Shown here: one piece after another, positions 54,925-64,000 of the stretch | How the letters are laid out: each line of letters begins with the position of its first letter | Numbering within the stretch: position 1 is the stretch's first letter | Assembly: GCF_003149675.1 (NCBI RefSeq) | Contig: NZ_LWMS01000010.1 | Coordinates: 143,958 to 207,957, forward strand | From: Methanosphaera cuniculi | Lineage (GTDB): Archaea > Methanobacteriota > Methanobacteria > Methanobacteriales > Methanobacteriaceae | Direction of reading: 5' to 3' | Length of the DNA: 64,000 nt | The notes under the pieces: generated by a model | Databases searched by the model: none | Seen by the model: the letters and a program-made list of their open reading frames with translations, nothing else | What the model was told of the DNA's origin: nothing | Translations under genes and position numbers: made by a program

Positions 54925-57474
54925 TTATGCTCTAGCTTTTTTTCGTTTCATACGACTTTTATTATCTTCTAAAACACGTTTATTTTCAAAGTTTCCTTTA
55001 TTAAGATTAGAATATGATATTTCTTTTATACTATCTGAGTATTTACGTTCTGGGTTAATATCACGTATTCTTTGAATATATAATGATACTACTTTTGATA
55101 GATAATTAGGTGTTGTAAATCTACAATCAAGTGTTATATCAGATATTCCCATGTTTCGTATTTGATCTATTTCATCTATTAAACATAGCATGTCATTGTT
55201 AAAGAAGTGACTTTGATGGTTATAATCAAAGTATATTTTAAATTTCATATTATGTTCTTTATCTTCAAGTACTACATATTCATCTGTTTTAATTTCAAGA
55301 TCTACTCCACCATTTAGTTTTGTGAAGTCATCTTTTGATGTCATGATTTCCTGGTTTCCTTGTACTATTAATTCTAGTTTTGTGTTGTAATTTCGGGATT
55401 TTCTTTGAAGTTCCTTGATTTCTTCATGTGATATTTCACTTGATATTGTTGCTGATTTAAAGTTATTTTTATCAAGCATTTTAACTGCATAATTGTTCCA
55501 TATGTTCATGTTATGTGATGCGTAGATGTTTGCATCTGGGAAGTTATAAGATAGTGATGGTGAATCTCCCATAATTGATATGTTTATGTTATTGTTTTTC
55601 AGGTTTTGATATACATCTTTTATTTTAACGAGATCATCATTTGATGTAAATGATGGTAATACCCATACAACTTCTTTATCTGATGCTATATGTACAGCTT
55701 CTGTTAGTAGATATTCTATATTTTCAAAGTAATCATCTGGATTATCATAGATGTATGATGCATCAAAGTATATTCTGTTTATTGGATTTCTATTTGCTAT
55801 TGTTAGAAGTTCTAGATTATCTACATATACATTGACTTTCATATTTTTAGCTTTAGATGCACCTGTTGTATTTTTCTTATCTTTCTTGATGAAATTCTTT
55901 ATAGTTACTCGTATATCTTCAGCATTTTCATCTGTTGGTTTGTAATAATTAAGTAGTTTTTCTGATGCAATATCTAGAATTTCACGTCTTATTGTATTAA
56001 TTTTACCAATAGGCATGAAAAGATTATCAGGTAGATTTGTTATTCGTACATTATTTACAATAAATGGTGTTTCTCCACTTTTTGATAGATGTTTTATGAT
56101 TGTTTCATCATCAAGTGGCATGTTTTTTGCAGCTTCAAATTCAAAGCGTGATTTATATCCAAAACTTACTACTTCATTGTTTATTTTAAAACTTGTATTT
56201 ACTGCCATCTGATTTTTCTTATTTACAGATACATCAAATGATATTGGTATATGTGGTTTTATTGTTTCGTTACGATACTGTTTTGGTCTATTTCGTAGCT
56301 TTTTAGAATAACTAATGTAAACTTCAGATCCTACACGTATATCACGTGTTGTTTTAATTACTATGTGTTTTTCATCTTGTTTTATTATATTATCAATATA
56401 TATTCCACGTATGTGATTGTTATGCTTAAATCCTATACCATCACCAGTTTCAAGTGTTGGATGATCTGCATTATCAAATTCTATTGTTACAATATCATCT
56501 TCTATTGATGTAATTTTTCCTAAGTATAATCCTTGGTGGAATGAACTTTCACGTCCCATTACATCTCCTGGTGTATCATTTAGAATATATCCATTTGTAT
56601 AGTAACGATTAAATGTTAAGTCTAATTCGCGTTCTAATTTCTTTTGAAGTTCACTATTATCATCCTCATTCATATGATCTATCATCTGTCTATATGCATT
56701 TACAACTGTTGTAACATAATCATCACCTTTAAGTCTTCCTTCAATTTTCAGTGATTTTACACCTGCATCTGATATTTTTTTAACATCTTTGTATGTTGCA
56801 AGATCATGTGTTGATATTAGACATCCATTGTTTATACTATGATTTCTATATCTAAGTTTATAATTTGACCTGCAAGGTTGTGCACAAGCTCCACGATTTG
56901 CACTTCTTCCGGATATAAATGATGACATGTAACAATCACCTGATATACAATAACATAGTGATCCATGACCAAATACTTCTAAGTCTAAATTGAGGTTATC
57001 TTCTTTTAATTTATTTGATAATTGTCCTATTTCATCTACTGACATTTCACGTGGTAGTATTACACGTTTTATTCCTTCATCATATGCCCATTTTAGACTT
57101 TCATAATCTCTTAATGTCATTTGTGTTGATGCATGTACTTCCATATCTGGTATGAATTTATTTATCAGATATATTAATCCTATATCTTGTACAATTACAG
57201 CATCTACTCCTATACGATATAAAAATTGTATGTATTTTAGAACATCAAGTATTTCATTTGAATTAAAAAGTGTATTTACTGTTACATGTATGCTTGCACC
57301 ATTAAGATGTGCATATGTTACTGCTTTTTCTATTTCTTCTGATGTGAAGTTATGTGCAAATGCACGTGCTCCATATCTTTGACCTGCAATATATACAGCA
57401 TTTGCTCCTGCATTTATTGCTATGACAAGTATATCATATGATCCTGCTGGTGCTAGTAATTCTGATAAAACCAT
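54925..57474 (-). CDS. U32 family peptidase with DUF3656 C-terminus
   Basis: 849 residues. The N-terminal U32 domain has LSELLAPAGSYDILVIAINA, GAKAVY-like ANAVYIAGQRYGARAFAHNF, VHASTQMTLRDYESLKWAYD, EVFGHGSLCYCISGDCYMSS, and the cysteine-containing RSANRGACAQPCRSNYKL. The long C-terminal part, rich in beta strands, matches the DUF3656 extension of archaeal and bacterial U32 proteins. Related U32 proteins (RlhA, TrhP) use prephenate in RNA hydroxylation rather than acting as proteases, so the peptidase label is by family only. GGAGGG precedes the ATG. Confidence 0.88.
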   Translation of the reverse strand: MVLSELLAPAGSYDILVIAINAGANAVYIAGQRYGARAFAHNFTSEEIEKAVTYAHLNGASIHVTVNTLFNSNEILDVLKYIQFLYRIGVDAVIVQDIGLIYLINKFIPDMEVHASTQMTLRDYESLKWAYDEGIKRVILPREMSVDEIGQLSNKLKEDNLNLDLEVFGHGSLCYCISGDCYMSSFISGRSANRGACAQPCRSNYKLRYRNHSINNGCLISTHDLATYKDVKKISDAGVKSLKIEGRLKGDDYVTTVVNAYRQMIDHMNEDDNSELQKKLERELDLTFNRYYTNGYILNDTPGDVMGRESSFHQGLYLGKITSIEDDIVTIEFDNADHPTLETGDGIGFKHNNHIRGIYIDNIIKQDEKHIVIKTTRDIRVGSEVYISYSKKLRNRPKQYRNETIKPHIPISFDVSVNKKNQMAVNTSFKINNEVVSFGYKSRFEFEAAKNMPLDDETIIKHLSKSGETPFIVNNVRITNLPDNLFMPIGKINTIRREILDIASEKLLNYYKPTDENAEDIRVTIKNFIKKDKKNTTGASKAKNMKVNVYVDNLELLTIANRNPINRIYFDASYIYDNPDDYFENIEYLLTEAVHIASDKEVVWVLPSFTSNDDLVKIKDVYQNLKNNNINISIMGDSPSLSYNFPDANIYASHNMNIWNNYAVKMLDKNNFKSATISSEISHEEIKELQRKSRNYNTKLELIVQGNQEIMTSKDDFTKLNGGVDLEIKTDEYVVLEDKEHNMKFKIYFDYNHQSHFFNNDMLCLIDEIDQIRNMGISDITLDCRFTTPNYLSKVVSLYIQRIRDINPERKYSDSIKEISYSNLNKGNFENKRVLEDNKSRMKRKKARA

Positions 57475-57818
57475 AAAATTTATGCCCTCCTTATCTTCTT
57501 TTTAGGTTAAAAAAAAGTTTTTTTTTATATTAATTTTTTTATTTACTATATTTTTTTTTTGAATGTAAAAAAAAATTTGTTAAAAAAGATAATATTCTCT
57601 TAAAAAATAATAAATTTCATATTTTCATTTTGCGTTTAATTTTATATATATTATATTTATATTCATCATTTCATATTAGTTTTACAACATCTTAAATTAG
57701 TAATAATTAGTTTTTAGAAAATAAAGTTTTTCCATATTATTTTAAAAAGTAGGTATGGTATTTAAATAGTAGATCATATAATGATATTAATATATAAAAA
57801 ATATAGAGATGATAAAAC
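57475..57818. other. Divergent spacer upstream of the U32 gene
   Basis: Holds the promoters for two divergent genes. GGTATTTAAATAG near 57752 is a probable TATA box for the rightward gene. No other feature is seen. Confidence 0.4.
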
Positions 57819-58079
57819 ATGGAAAATGTAAACAACTTAAATGGACAAGTACCAGCAATAAAATTCAAAGACACAAAAACAAAACAAGTATCAGGAGCAA
57901 TCTGTGTAAGTACACCAGAACAAATTAGACTTGGACTTCTTGAAGAAAAACTAGCATCAGATGAATATGGAAATGTTACAATAGAACAAGAATGTGACAC
58001 CCAAATTGTAATGTCACCAGAAGTTGCAAGAAGCCTAATTAAAATGCTTGAAGATAATCTTGCATCAAACAACTTATAG
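57819..58079 (+). CDS. Small conserved-looking protein of unknown function
   Basis: 86 residues, starting MENVNNLNGQVPAIKFKDTK, with GAGATGAT upstream. The C-terminal DTQIVMSPEVARSLIKMLED resembles the closing part of DUF3467 proteins, which are small and of unknown role, but the similarity is short. It is transcribed alone ahead of the large gene-free region. Confidence 0.65.
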   Translation: MENVNNLNGQVPAIKFKDTKTKQVSGAICVSTPEQIRLGLLEEKLASDEYGNVTIEQECDTQIVMSPEVARSLIKMLEDNLASNNL

Positions 58080-60076
58080 AAAAAAAAATAATTACTTCAC
58101 CACCACATTTTTTTTTATTAACATCTTTTTTTATTTTAAAGTAAGGAAATTAAATTTAGAAAAAAAAATGAAGATTTATACATTAAAATATTCCACATGA
58201 AAAAAAAAATAATTATAATAATAAAACTTAAGTTATATAATTTAAAAAATTATTATTTAAAAAAAAGATTTTGAATTTTAAATTGGGAGATTATTATTTT
58301 ATCATTAGAAAGAATAAAAAAAGTAAAATGGTAAATATGTAGCTTACTTAATTTTGTAGATACTAGGATATTTAATTGTATTTTTTACTGAGTTTTTTTT
58401 TAGATTTATTAAAGTAAATAATATCTTCATTTCATAAATCTTACTTTTACTGGATCTGATAATTAAGGGAATTATGAGAAATTCAGGATATTAAGTACGT
58501 CTATTTTTAAGTTTTTTTTTACTGAAAATAATCATTGATGTGAAGTTGTTAAGCTACAACCATTTTAATTTTTCTCTTTTTATTTTCTTTATTTTCCTAT
58601 AAATTGATTCCTATAAAATTTGTAGAAAATTCTAATATTATTATAAACATTTTTTTTCTAGAGATTAATAGTATATCTTTGAAATTCAATTATTTTAACT
58701 TGTATTAATATAGGCTAACGTGCATGTTTTTAATGATACATTACTAGTTTCATCTTTTAGAGTTTCTCTTACTAGGTCTTTGAATCATAATGAATTGATT
58801 CAGATTCACTGGGATTTGTTACTAGGTTTTGCATGTTTTATAATTAATATTAAAAGGGTAGTTTTTTTTCTACTTTTTTTATTTTTTCCTATTTTTTCAC
58901 TATCTATTTTAAAGTTTTTAATTCGAACATTACTTGGAGTTTTTTTCAACTTTTTTTTAAAGTATTAATATTGTCTTTGTTATCAAATGTATAATTAAAG
59001 AGATATTCCTTTTTTTTTATTCTTTTTGTTTTTTTATATTTTTCTTGAGAGATTTGCATTGGTTACATTTCTGTATTTATTAATTAATGGGGTCTGAATC
59101 ATTGTGTTTAAATTAACGTTCTAAAGTCTTCTTCAGGTTTTTTTTCTATTCTTTGTAAAATACTGGTTGTATGTGTTATGTGTATTTATCCATGTGTCAT
59201 GTTCATTAGTTTTTCTTTATATATAAGTTGTTTCTGAAATTTTACTGATAAATTTGTGTATCTAATAGTTTATAAGTTATAATGTTACATCTAATTTTAT
59301 TGTTAGATACCTACAAAGTCATTATATCATAATGAATTTAATTGCACAAGATAGGATGCAATCATGAGCATTTGGGTTTTTATAATGGATTATTAAATAA
59401 TGCTTTGTGTGATTCTAATTTTTTTATAGATTGTACTATTTTAACTTAAGGCTAAGTATGTTATTATGGATAATTGGTTGTTTTATCATTTGAAAGCTAT
59501 AGTTATATTACTATGTTATACTCTTAGGAATTATCTATGATTTTTTTTAGTCTCATTTTATTTTACTAGTATGATATTTTTTTTCATTTTTGACTTAAAT
59601 TTATTTGATTTTTTTTGACTATGTTTTTATTAAAGGAAATAAGGACTGATTTATTATGAACGTATCTTGGCATGTACTGGATATATCTACTGATAAATTA
59701 TTTGGTTATAGTTTATAATTTTATTAAGATTATTATATTTATTACTGAATATTTTTATTGAATTAATGTTTTCGTTATTAGTTTTAGATTAAAAAAAATA
59801 TGATCATAACTATATTTTTTTTATCATATTTAATCTAAATGATATAATTGATTTTCCTTTACTTATCTGATTATATTATATACAACATATTATTCATGGA
59901 ATTTAAAATTATTTTAAATTCTTATATGTGTATTGTAATACAAATTATGTTTTTATAATATGTTCTATATAAAGGTTTTAGTGCTTTTTTTTAAAAAATA
60001 AAGATTTATGAATAAATATTTTAAGTGATAATGAATAAATAGTTCGTTTTATTATGAAATAAACCCTAAATAATAG
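58080..60076. other. Two-kilobase gene-free region; possible long non-coding transcript
   Basis: No frame on either strand combines a ribosome-binding site, adequate length and normal residue content; an 82-codon frame at 58720 is Phe/Leu/Ile-heavy and is rejected. A motif CATAATGAATT recurs near 58789 and 59329. A minus-strand TTAGATGTAACATTATAA (about 59280-59300) resembles the promoter upstream of RNA element D. A weak stem GTTGT/ACAAC lies at about 58545-58560. A plus-strand terminator ends the region. It may be an eroded gene or a long structured RNA. Confidence 0.4.
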
Positions 60077-60108
60077 TTTGATTCGTTAAGAATCAACTCT
60101 TTTTTTTA
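60077..60108 (+). terminator. Plus-strand terminator with no upstream gene
   Basis: TTGATTC (about 60078-60084) pairs with GAATCAA (about 60090-60096) around GTTAA, followed by CTC and T8. The nearest plus-strand gene ends 2 kb upstream, so it implies an unannotated transcript. Confidence 0.55.
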
Positions 60109-60215
60109 ATCAATAATTACAAAAATAAAAAGATTAACTCCTTAAAATATGTGCAAAAAAAAATAGTTACTATAAATTATAAGTTAAAAAAAAAGAAAAA
60201 AAAGAGTAAGAATAT

Positions 60216-60602
60216 TTAATGTGAAATTTCATATTCCATCTGTTTACGTTCAGCATAACTCTTATATGGTGTACCATCACCAGCACGTCCATATGGAGCA
60301 GGCTTATGCATTTCTGGATTTTCTGATGAATAATCTACATCCTCATAACCTGAACTTACATGGCTATTGTCACTACTACTACTTGTAGTTGAGGATTTTT
60401 GTGATTTTTTAGTAGAATCACTAGTAGATGATGTTGTTGTATTATTTGTATCTGTTGTATTATTTTCGAGAGTTACATTTTCAGTAGTATTATTATCTGT
60501 AGTATTATTATCATTTCCTATTATTGATGGTGTGAAGCTAATAATTAGTATGATAATTAATACAACTACACTAAATATTGCAAATAGTCGTTTATTACGC
60601 AT
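60216..60602 (-). CDS. Secreted or membrane-anchored Asn/Thr/Ser-rich protein
   Basis: 128 residues. A basic start and one hydrophobic helix (FAIFSVVVLIIILIISFTPS, about residues 7-26) serve as signal anchor. Residues 30-85 are almost entirely Asn, Thr, Ser and Lys, with many N-x-T sequons (for example NNTTENVTLENNTT), a likely N-glycosylated stalk. The last 40 residues have a different make-up (PAPYGRAGDGTPYKSYAERK), perhaps a small folded head. GGAGG precedes the ATG. Function unknown. Confidence 0.7.
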   Translation of the reverse strand: MRNKRLFAIFSVVVLIIILIISFTPSIIGNDNNTTDNNTTENVTLENNTTDTNNTTTSSTSDSTKKSQKSSTTSSSSDNSHVSSGYEDVDYSSENPEMHKPAPYGRAGDGTPYKSYAERKQMEYEISH

Positions 60603-60827
60603 TATTTTATTTCCTCCAATAAAAATTTTTTTTTAGAATTTAGATGAAAGTTATTCTATTAATTCATTTTTTTTTACTATAAGTTTAAAAAATTAGTAAA
60701 TGCTTTAAGGATCTTTAGGTTTTTTTCTAAGTGTTAAGAAAAAAGTTATAAATTAAAGTAATTCTATTTTTTTTTAAAGAAAAATAAAAAGGATGATTAT
60801 TTTATTTTTTTTTATAAAAATCTTTAT
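60603..60827. other. AT-rich spacer
   Basis: Upstream region of the secreted protein gene and end of the regulator gene. No feature is seen. Confidence 0.3.
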
Positions 60828-61658
60828 CTATATTAATTGTATCTCTTTTTGAAGATGTTTTTTATAATCTTCAAAAATTATTTTATGTATTAATGCATTT
60901 TCCTTTTTTTCATCAACTAGTATTGATGAATCATCATATATTCCATCATTATAAAATAGTGTTAGTAATGCACAATCATCCACTATTGTATAAAATATTT
61001 GATGTATATCATCATCTGTAATGTAGGTTTTTATTTGGTCATTTTCTTTTAGTTTTTTGAATTTATCACTAAATTCTGATTCAAGTATTTTATCATAGAT
61101 ATTTTTTGATGTTATAAGTTCAAGGTATCCATCATTATTTTCTAAGCTGTTTATTATGGCTTCCATGTGATATTTTGAAAATATTGGAAGTATTATTCTC
61201 AGATTTTTCTGGTTTGATATTTTTTCTTTAAATATTTCTAGTGTCTTTGCATAGCTTATTGAATCTGCATTTATTAGTGTTGCATCTTTCCATAAGTATA
61301 GATAGCGTGAGAATTGTATTGGTATTGAGTTTAATATGTGTGTATTCCAGTATTTGTTAAATTTATCACTTACCATCCAGTTTTCGATAAATACTTCTAA
61401 GTTTCTACATGCCAGATATCCTGATGATGTTAATGAATATTTTTTATTGTTGTTTTTTTCAATAAGATTTAGTTCTTCTAGTTCTCGTAGTGATCTTAGG
61501 ATGTTGGTCTCCTGTTTTTTTAATATTTTTTGTAGATCTTCTACATTTGATGGTTTTTGTGTTAGTTCTAGTAAGATATTTAATCTTATTTCTGAATTTA
61601 GAATATATTTTATGGAATCATATGATTGTGAGGTAAAATCATGTATGTTATTAAACAT
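60828..61658 (-). CDS. Winged-helix regulator with DUF1724 C-terminus (copy 2)
   Basis: 276 residues. The N-terminal 90 hold a winged helix: SEIRLNILLELTQKPSNVED, then an RSLRELEELNLI recognition helix and KKYSLTSSGYLA wing. The rest, with NLRIILPIFSKYHMEAIINS and CALLTLFYNDGIYDDSS, matches DUF1724-type archaeal regulators. GGAGG is 14 nt upstream. It is a paralogue of the gene upstream and probably follows it in the same transcript. Confidence 0.82.
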   Translation of the reverse strand: MFNNIHDFTSQSYDSIKYILNSEIRLNILLELTQKPSNVEDLQKILKKQETNILRSLRELEELNLIEKNNNKKYSLTSSGYLACRNLEVFIENWMVSDKFNKYWNTHILNSIPIQFSRYLYLWKDATLINADSISYAKTLEIFKEKISNQKNLRIILPIFSKYHMEAIINSLENNDGYLELITSKNIYDKILESEFSDKFKKLKENDQIKTYITDDDIHQIFYTIVDDCALLTLFYNDGIYDDSSILVDEKKENALIHKIIFEDYKKHLQKEIQLI

Positions 61659-61825
61659 TTTTCTAATTTTCGCCTCCTCATAATTTCAGATTATTATTTT
61701 TATAAAAAAACCATTTTGGTTCTTTTCATTTCTTTTTAAGTTTTTTAGTTTCTTTTTAAGTTTTCATTTTTTTTCTTTTGTTATGTTAATTACTATTTTT
61801 AGTATTTTAATGATGAGTTTAGATA

Positions 61826-62722
61826 TTAATCTACTATGTATTGCATTGTATTACCTGATTGTTTGATATTTTCTGTTAGATCATGGAGTGGTATTTTAAT
61901 ATCTGTTTTCATGTTGTATTCTTCAAATATTTGATATCCCCATCTTATTGCATCATCATCATATATGCATATACAGTAATTGTTGTCTGGTTTTCCATTT
62001 CTTTTAACTAGTGCTATTATTAGTTTTTCTTCTGATACTACGCAGATTAATTTTGGTGTTTTATCTTTTATTGCTTTTATGTAGAAGTTCTTGTTTTTTG
62101 TTGTAGTCTTGTTTTTTATTGTAGTCTTGTTTTTTCGTGCTGCTTGTACAAATCTTTCTAGTAGTACATATGGAACTATCATTTCATGTGATGATTCCTG
62201 ATTTAGTATTGTTGTTATGATCTTCTCATAATGTGGATGTAAGTACATATTTAATGATCTTACATTTCCATTATACATAAGTGCATCTTCTATCATTTCA
62301 ACTACTATGTATGGATTTATATTATCTGCCTTTATTAGTTCATAGTTTTTAATCATTGGTAATGTTGCTACTGCATCAAGTTGTTCATTTTCAACAATAT
62401 GTTTATTAATATAATTACTTAAGTTCTCAATAAATTCAAAATTATTATTTAGATATAAAATATTTATTAGTTTATTACGTGTATCTGTTTTAAGATAATA
62501 GTAATCATTTTCCTCATACACATATCCATTTTCTTCAAGTTTTGATAAACTAGATGTTAATGATGTGTATTTTAGATTTGTAAGTTTGTGAAGTTCTTTA
62601 AGTGTTGCTTTTCTATCACATAGCTCGATTAATATTTTTAATCTAACTTCTGAATTTGTTAAAAATTTAAGTTCTTGTCTAATTTCCTTAATATACTTAA
62701 AACTCTCGTTATTTTGATACAT
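61826..62722 (-). CDS. Winged-helix regulator with DUF1724-like C-terminus (copy 1)
   Basis: 298 residues. The winged helix is LTNSEVRLKILIELCDRKAT with TSLTSSLSKLEENGYVYEE, similar to the downstream copy. The C-terminal domain ends LVKRNGKPDNNYCICIYDDD. A Lys/Thr/Asn insert (NKTTIKNKTTTKNKN) corresponds to a tandem 18-bp repeat at 62101-62136. GGTGAT precedes the ATG. Transcriptional control of unknown genes is likely. Confidence 0.8.
   Translation of the reverse strand: MYQNNESFKYIKEIRQELKFLTNSEVRLKILIELCDRKATLKELHKLTNLKYTSLTSSLSKLEENGYVYEENDYYYLKTDTRNKLINILYLNNNFEFIENLSNYINKHIVENEQLDAVATLPMIKNYELIKADNINPYIVVEMIEDALMYNGNVRSLNMYLHPHYEKIITTILNQESSHEMIVPYVLLERFVQAARKNKTTIKNKTTTKNKNFYIKAIKDKTPKLICVVSEEKLIIALVKRNGKPDNNYCICIYDDDAIRWGYQIFEEYNMKTDIKIPLHDLTENIKQSGNTMQYIVD
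62101..62136. repeat. In-frame 18-bp tandem repeat inside the regulator gene
   Basis: TTGTAGTCTTGTTTTTTA is present twice, with one difference at the last base, and part of a third copy lies at about 62090. It keeps the reading frame and adds six residues per unit (NKTT-K type). Confidence 0.75.
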
Positions 62723-63155
62723 GGGAAATCACCATTTTTTTTACTAATATATACCATTTTTATAATATCATATCATATTTTCTTAAAAAAATTTTATTTT
62801 TTTTTAAGTTTTATATAATCACCCTAATTTTATAACATATATAATATTTATTAAAAATTGATAATAAAATTTACTTAATACATTTATAAAACAAGTTTTA
62901 ATTATAATATAAAATATGAAACACTTAAATTATTAAAAATATTTTCACATCATATTAATTAAGAAAAAAATAAATTATGATAGAGTAATAAAAAAATAAG
63001 CAAAAATAATAAAAAAAAATATAATAAAAAATTTCAAAAAAAAAAACAATCATATTCAAATTAAAAAAAAATATAATTAAAAAAATATATTAATAAAATT
63101 AAAAATAAAACAAGAAAATATAAAAAGAAAAAAAGCATAGGAGAGATAAAACATA
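62723..63155. other. Divergent AT-rich region before the nitroreductase
   Basis: Nearly all A/T, with long poly-A stretches at 62960-63140. Promoters for both directions must lie here. Nothing else is seen. Confidence 0.45.
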
Positions 63156-63710
63156 ATGAATCAAACAATAAAAGATCTTGAAACCAGACGAAGTATAAGA
63201 AAATTTAAAGATAAACAACTAACAGATGATGATCTTAACACAATAATAAAAGCAGGAGAATATGCTCCATCAGGACGAGGTCTACAATCAGCAAAAATAC
63301 TAATAATACAAGACCAGGAAATTATAAAAAGATTCTCACAATGGAATAAACTTTACTTCCCTGAAGAACTAGCTAAAAAGATGGGTGATGCAGATCCATT
63401 CTTTGGAGCACCAACAATACTACTAGTACTTGCTGATTCAACAGTAAACACATACATAGAAGATGGAAGCTTAGTATTAGGTAACATCCTTAATGCTGCA
63501 CATGTAATTGGTGCTGGTGGATGTTGGATACACAGAGCACGTGAAGAAATAGACTCACCACAAGGACAAGAACTACTAAAACTACTAGGTATTGATCCAA
63601 AATATAAAGGAATTGGACATGTAGCTATAGGATATCCAGCTGATGATATAAATCCAGAAGCTGCACCAAGAAAAGAAGACTACCTGGTATATGTAGATAA
63701 AATAGACTAA
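63156..63710 (+). CDS. Nitroreductase family protein
   Basis: 184 residues. FMN-binding blocks: LETRRSIRKFKDKQLTDDDL, GEYAPSGRGLQSAKILIIQD, the mid-part DPFFGAPTILLVLADS, and AHVIGAGGCWIHRAREEIDS, followed by YKGIGHVAIGYPAD. It uses NAD(P)H to reduce a nitro- or quinone-like substrate; the physiological substrate is unknown. AGGAGAG precedes the ATG. Confidence 0.9.
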   Translation: MNQTIKDLETRRSIRKFKDKQLTDDDLNTIIKAGEYAPSGRGLQSAKILIIQDQEIIKRFSQWNKLYFPEELAKKMGDADPFFGAPTILLVLADSTVNTYIEDGSLVLGNILNAAHVIGAGGCWIHRAREEIDSPQGQELLKLLGIDPKYKGIGHVAIGYPADDINPEAAPRKEDYLVYVDKID

Positions 63711-64000
63711 AAAAAAATTAATAATTTATGAGTTTATAATTTAATAATAATTCGATTTAAGAATTAAGCTAAGATTATAAAATAATTAGATATATGATAT
63801 TAAAATATTCTTACAGATGATTTTTAAATTCTAAAAAAAAGCCACAAAAAAAAGGAAATTACATAATATATGTTAATGATATGAATATAAATCTAAATAT
63901 ATAACCTTCTTCTTTTCATCTTAACATATTCTTTCAACATAAAAAAAAATATGATTGAAAGATTATTATCTTTTTTTTACATAAATATATATTATATAAT
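63711..64000. other. AT-rich end of the window
   Basis: No gene, RNA or strong hairpin is seen. A short T/A rich terminator region follows the nitroreductase stop. Confidence 0.35.

Noticed and set aside
58720..58968. 82-codon plus-strand frame in the gene-free region
   Set aside because: No ribosome-binding site and a Phe/Leu/Ile-rich tail from poly-T; not supported as a gene.

Overview
The window looks like a chromosome segment of a gut methanogen of the Methanobacteriales, most like Methanosphaera. It is extremely AT-rich. It carries archaeal informational genes (S19e, L31e, L39e, L18a/LX, aIF6, prefoldin alpha, RNase P component 4, PDCD5-like protein, archaeal-length PheT, FtsY) and methanogen markers (ComB of coenzyme M synthesis, a cobalt-precorrin methyltransferase, class I HMG-CoA reductase for isoprenoid lipids). 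The genus is inferred from gene content and composition; no database search was possible.

Layout. 1-3.9 kb: surface-polysaccharide genes (DUF2304, GT2, GT4, rfbC) with an Fe-S flavoprotein. 4-6.9 kb: a bacterial-type glutamate-cysteine ligase, a Cys-rich HTH regulator and a His-rich membrane protein. 7-17 kb: pheT, an aldo/keto reductase with ferredoxin tail, a STAS-like protein, uvrB-uvrA, an MBL hydrolase, and a tRNA-Thr(CGT). 17-20 kb: aroD-hypothetical-aroC on the minus strand. 20-25.5 kb: sucD, hmgA, a VIT1/TIGR00267 membrane protein and small conserved genes. 25.4-27.5 kb: a 2-kb protein-free stretch holding four related, separately promoted and terminated structured RNA elements. 27.5-36.2 kb: thrC, an AK6-like kinase, the translation block rnp4 to pfdA, and ftsY. 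36.4-42.1 kb: a methyltransferase, a DUF368 transporter, a dUTPase/dCTP deaminase, an acetolactate synthase-like enzyme, an Fe-S protein and endonuclease IV. 42.2-47 kb: a second sugar/glycosyltransferase cluster. 47-54.8 kb: cbiF, a SpoIIM-like protein, a membrane-anchored DUF4041/GIY-YIG nuclease next to a decayed DNA methyltransferase tail, comB, three tandem paralogous three-helix membrane proteins and a frameshifted acetyltransferase. 54.9-64 kb: a U32 peptidase, a small conserved-looking protein, a 2.1-kb stretch without genes that ends in a plus-strand terminator, a secreted Asn/Thr/Ser-rich protein, two adjacent paralogous winged-helix regulators and a nitroreductase.

The two most notable items are: (1) the four-copy RNA family at 25.67-27.12 kb, whose stems keep pairing while their sequences differ and whose loops (CCCACTAC; CGACTATA-like) are conserved; and (2) the 558-residue protein at 49.4-51.1 kb, whose order membrane hairpin, coiled coil, DUF4041, GIY-YIG matches, from memory, the bacterial SNIPE anti-phage nuclease. 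Promoter geometry agrees across the RNA elements and several protein genes: the TATA centre lies about 27-28 nt before the inferred transcript start, and three protein genes (gshA, aldo/keto reductase, uvrB) appear leaderless.
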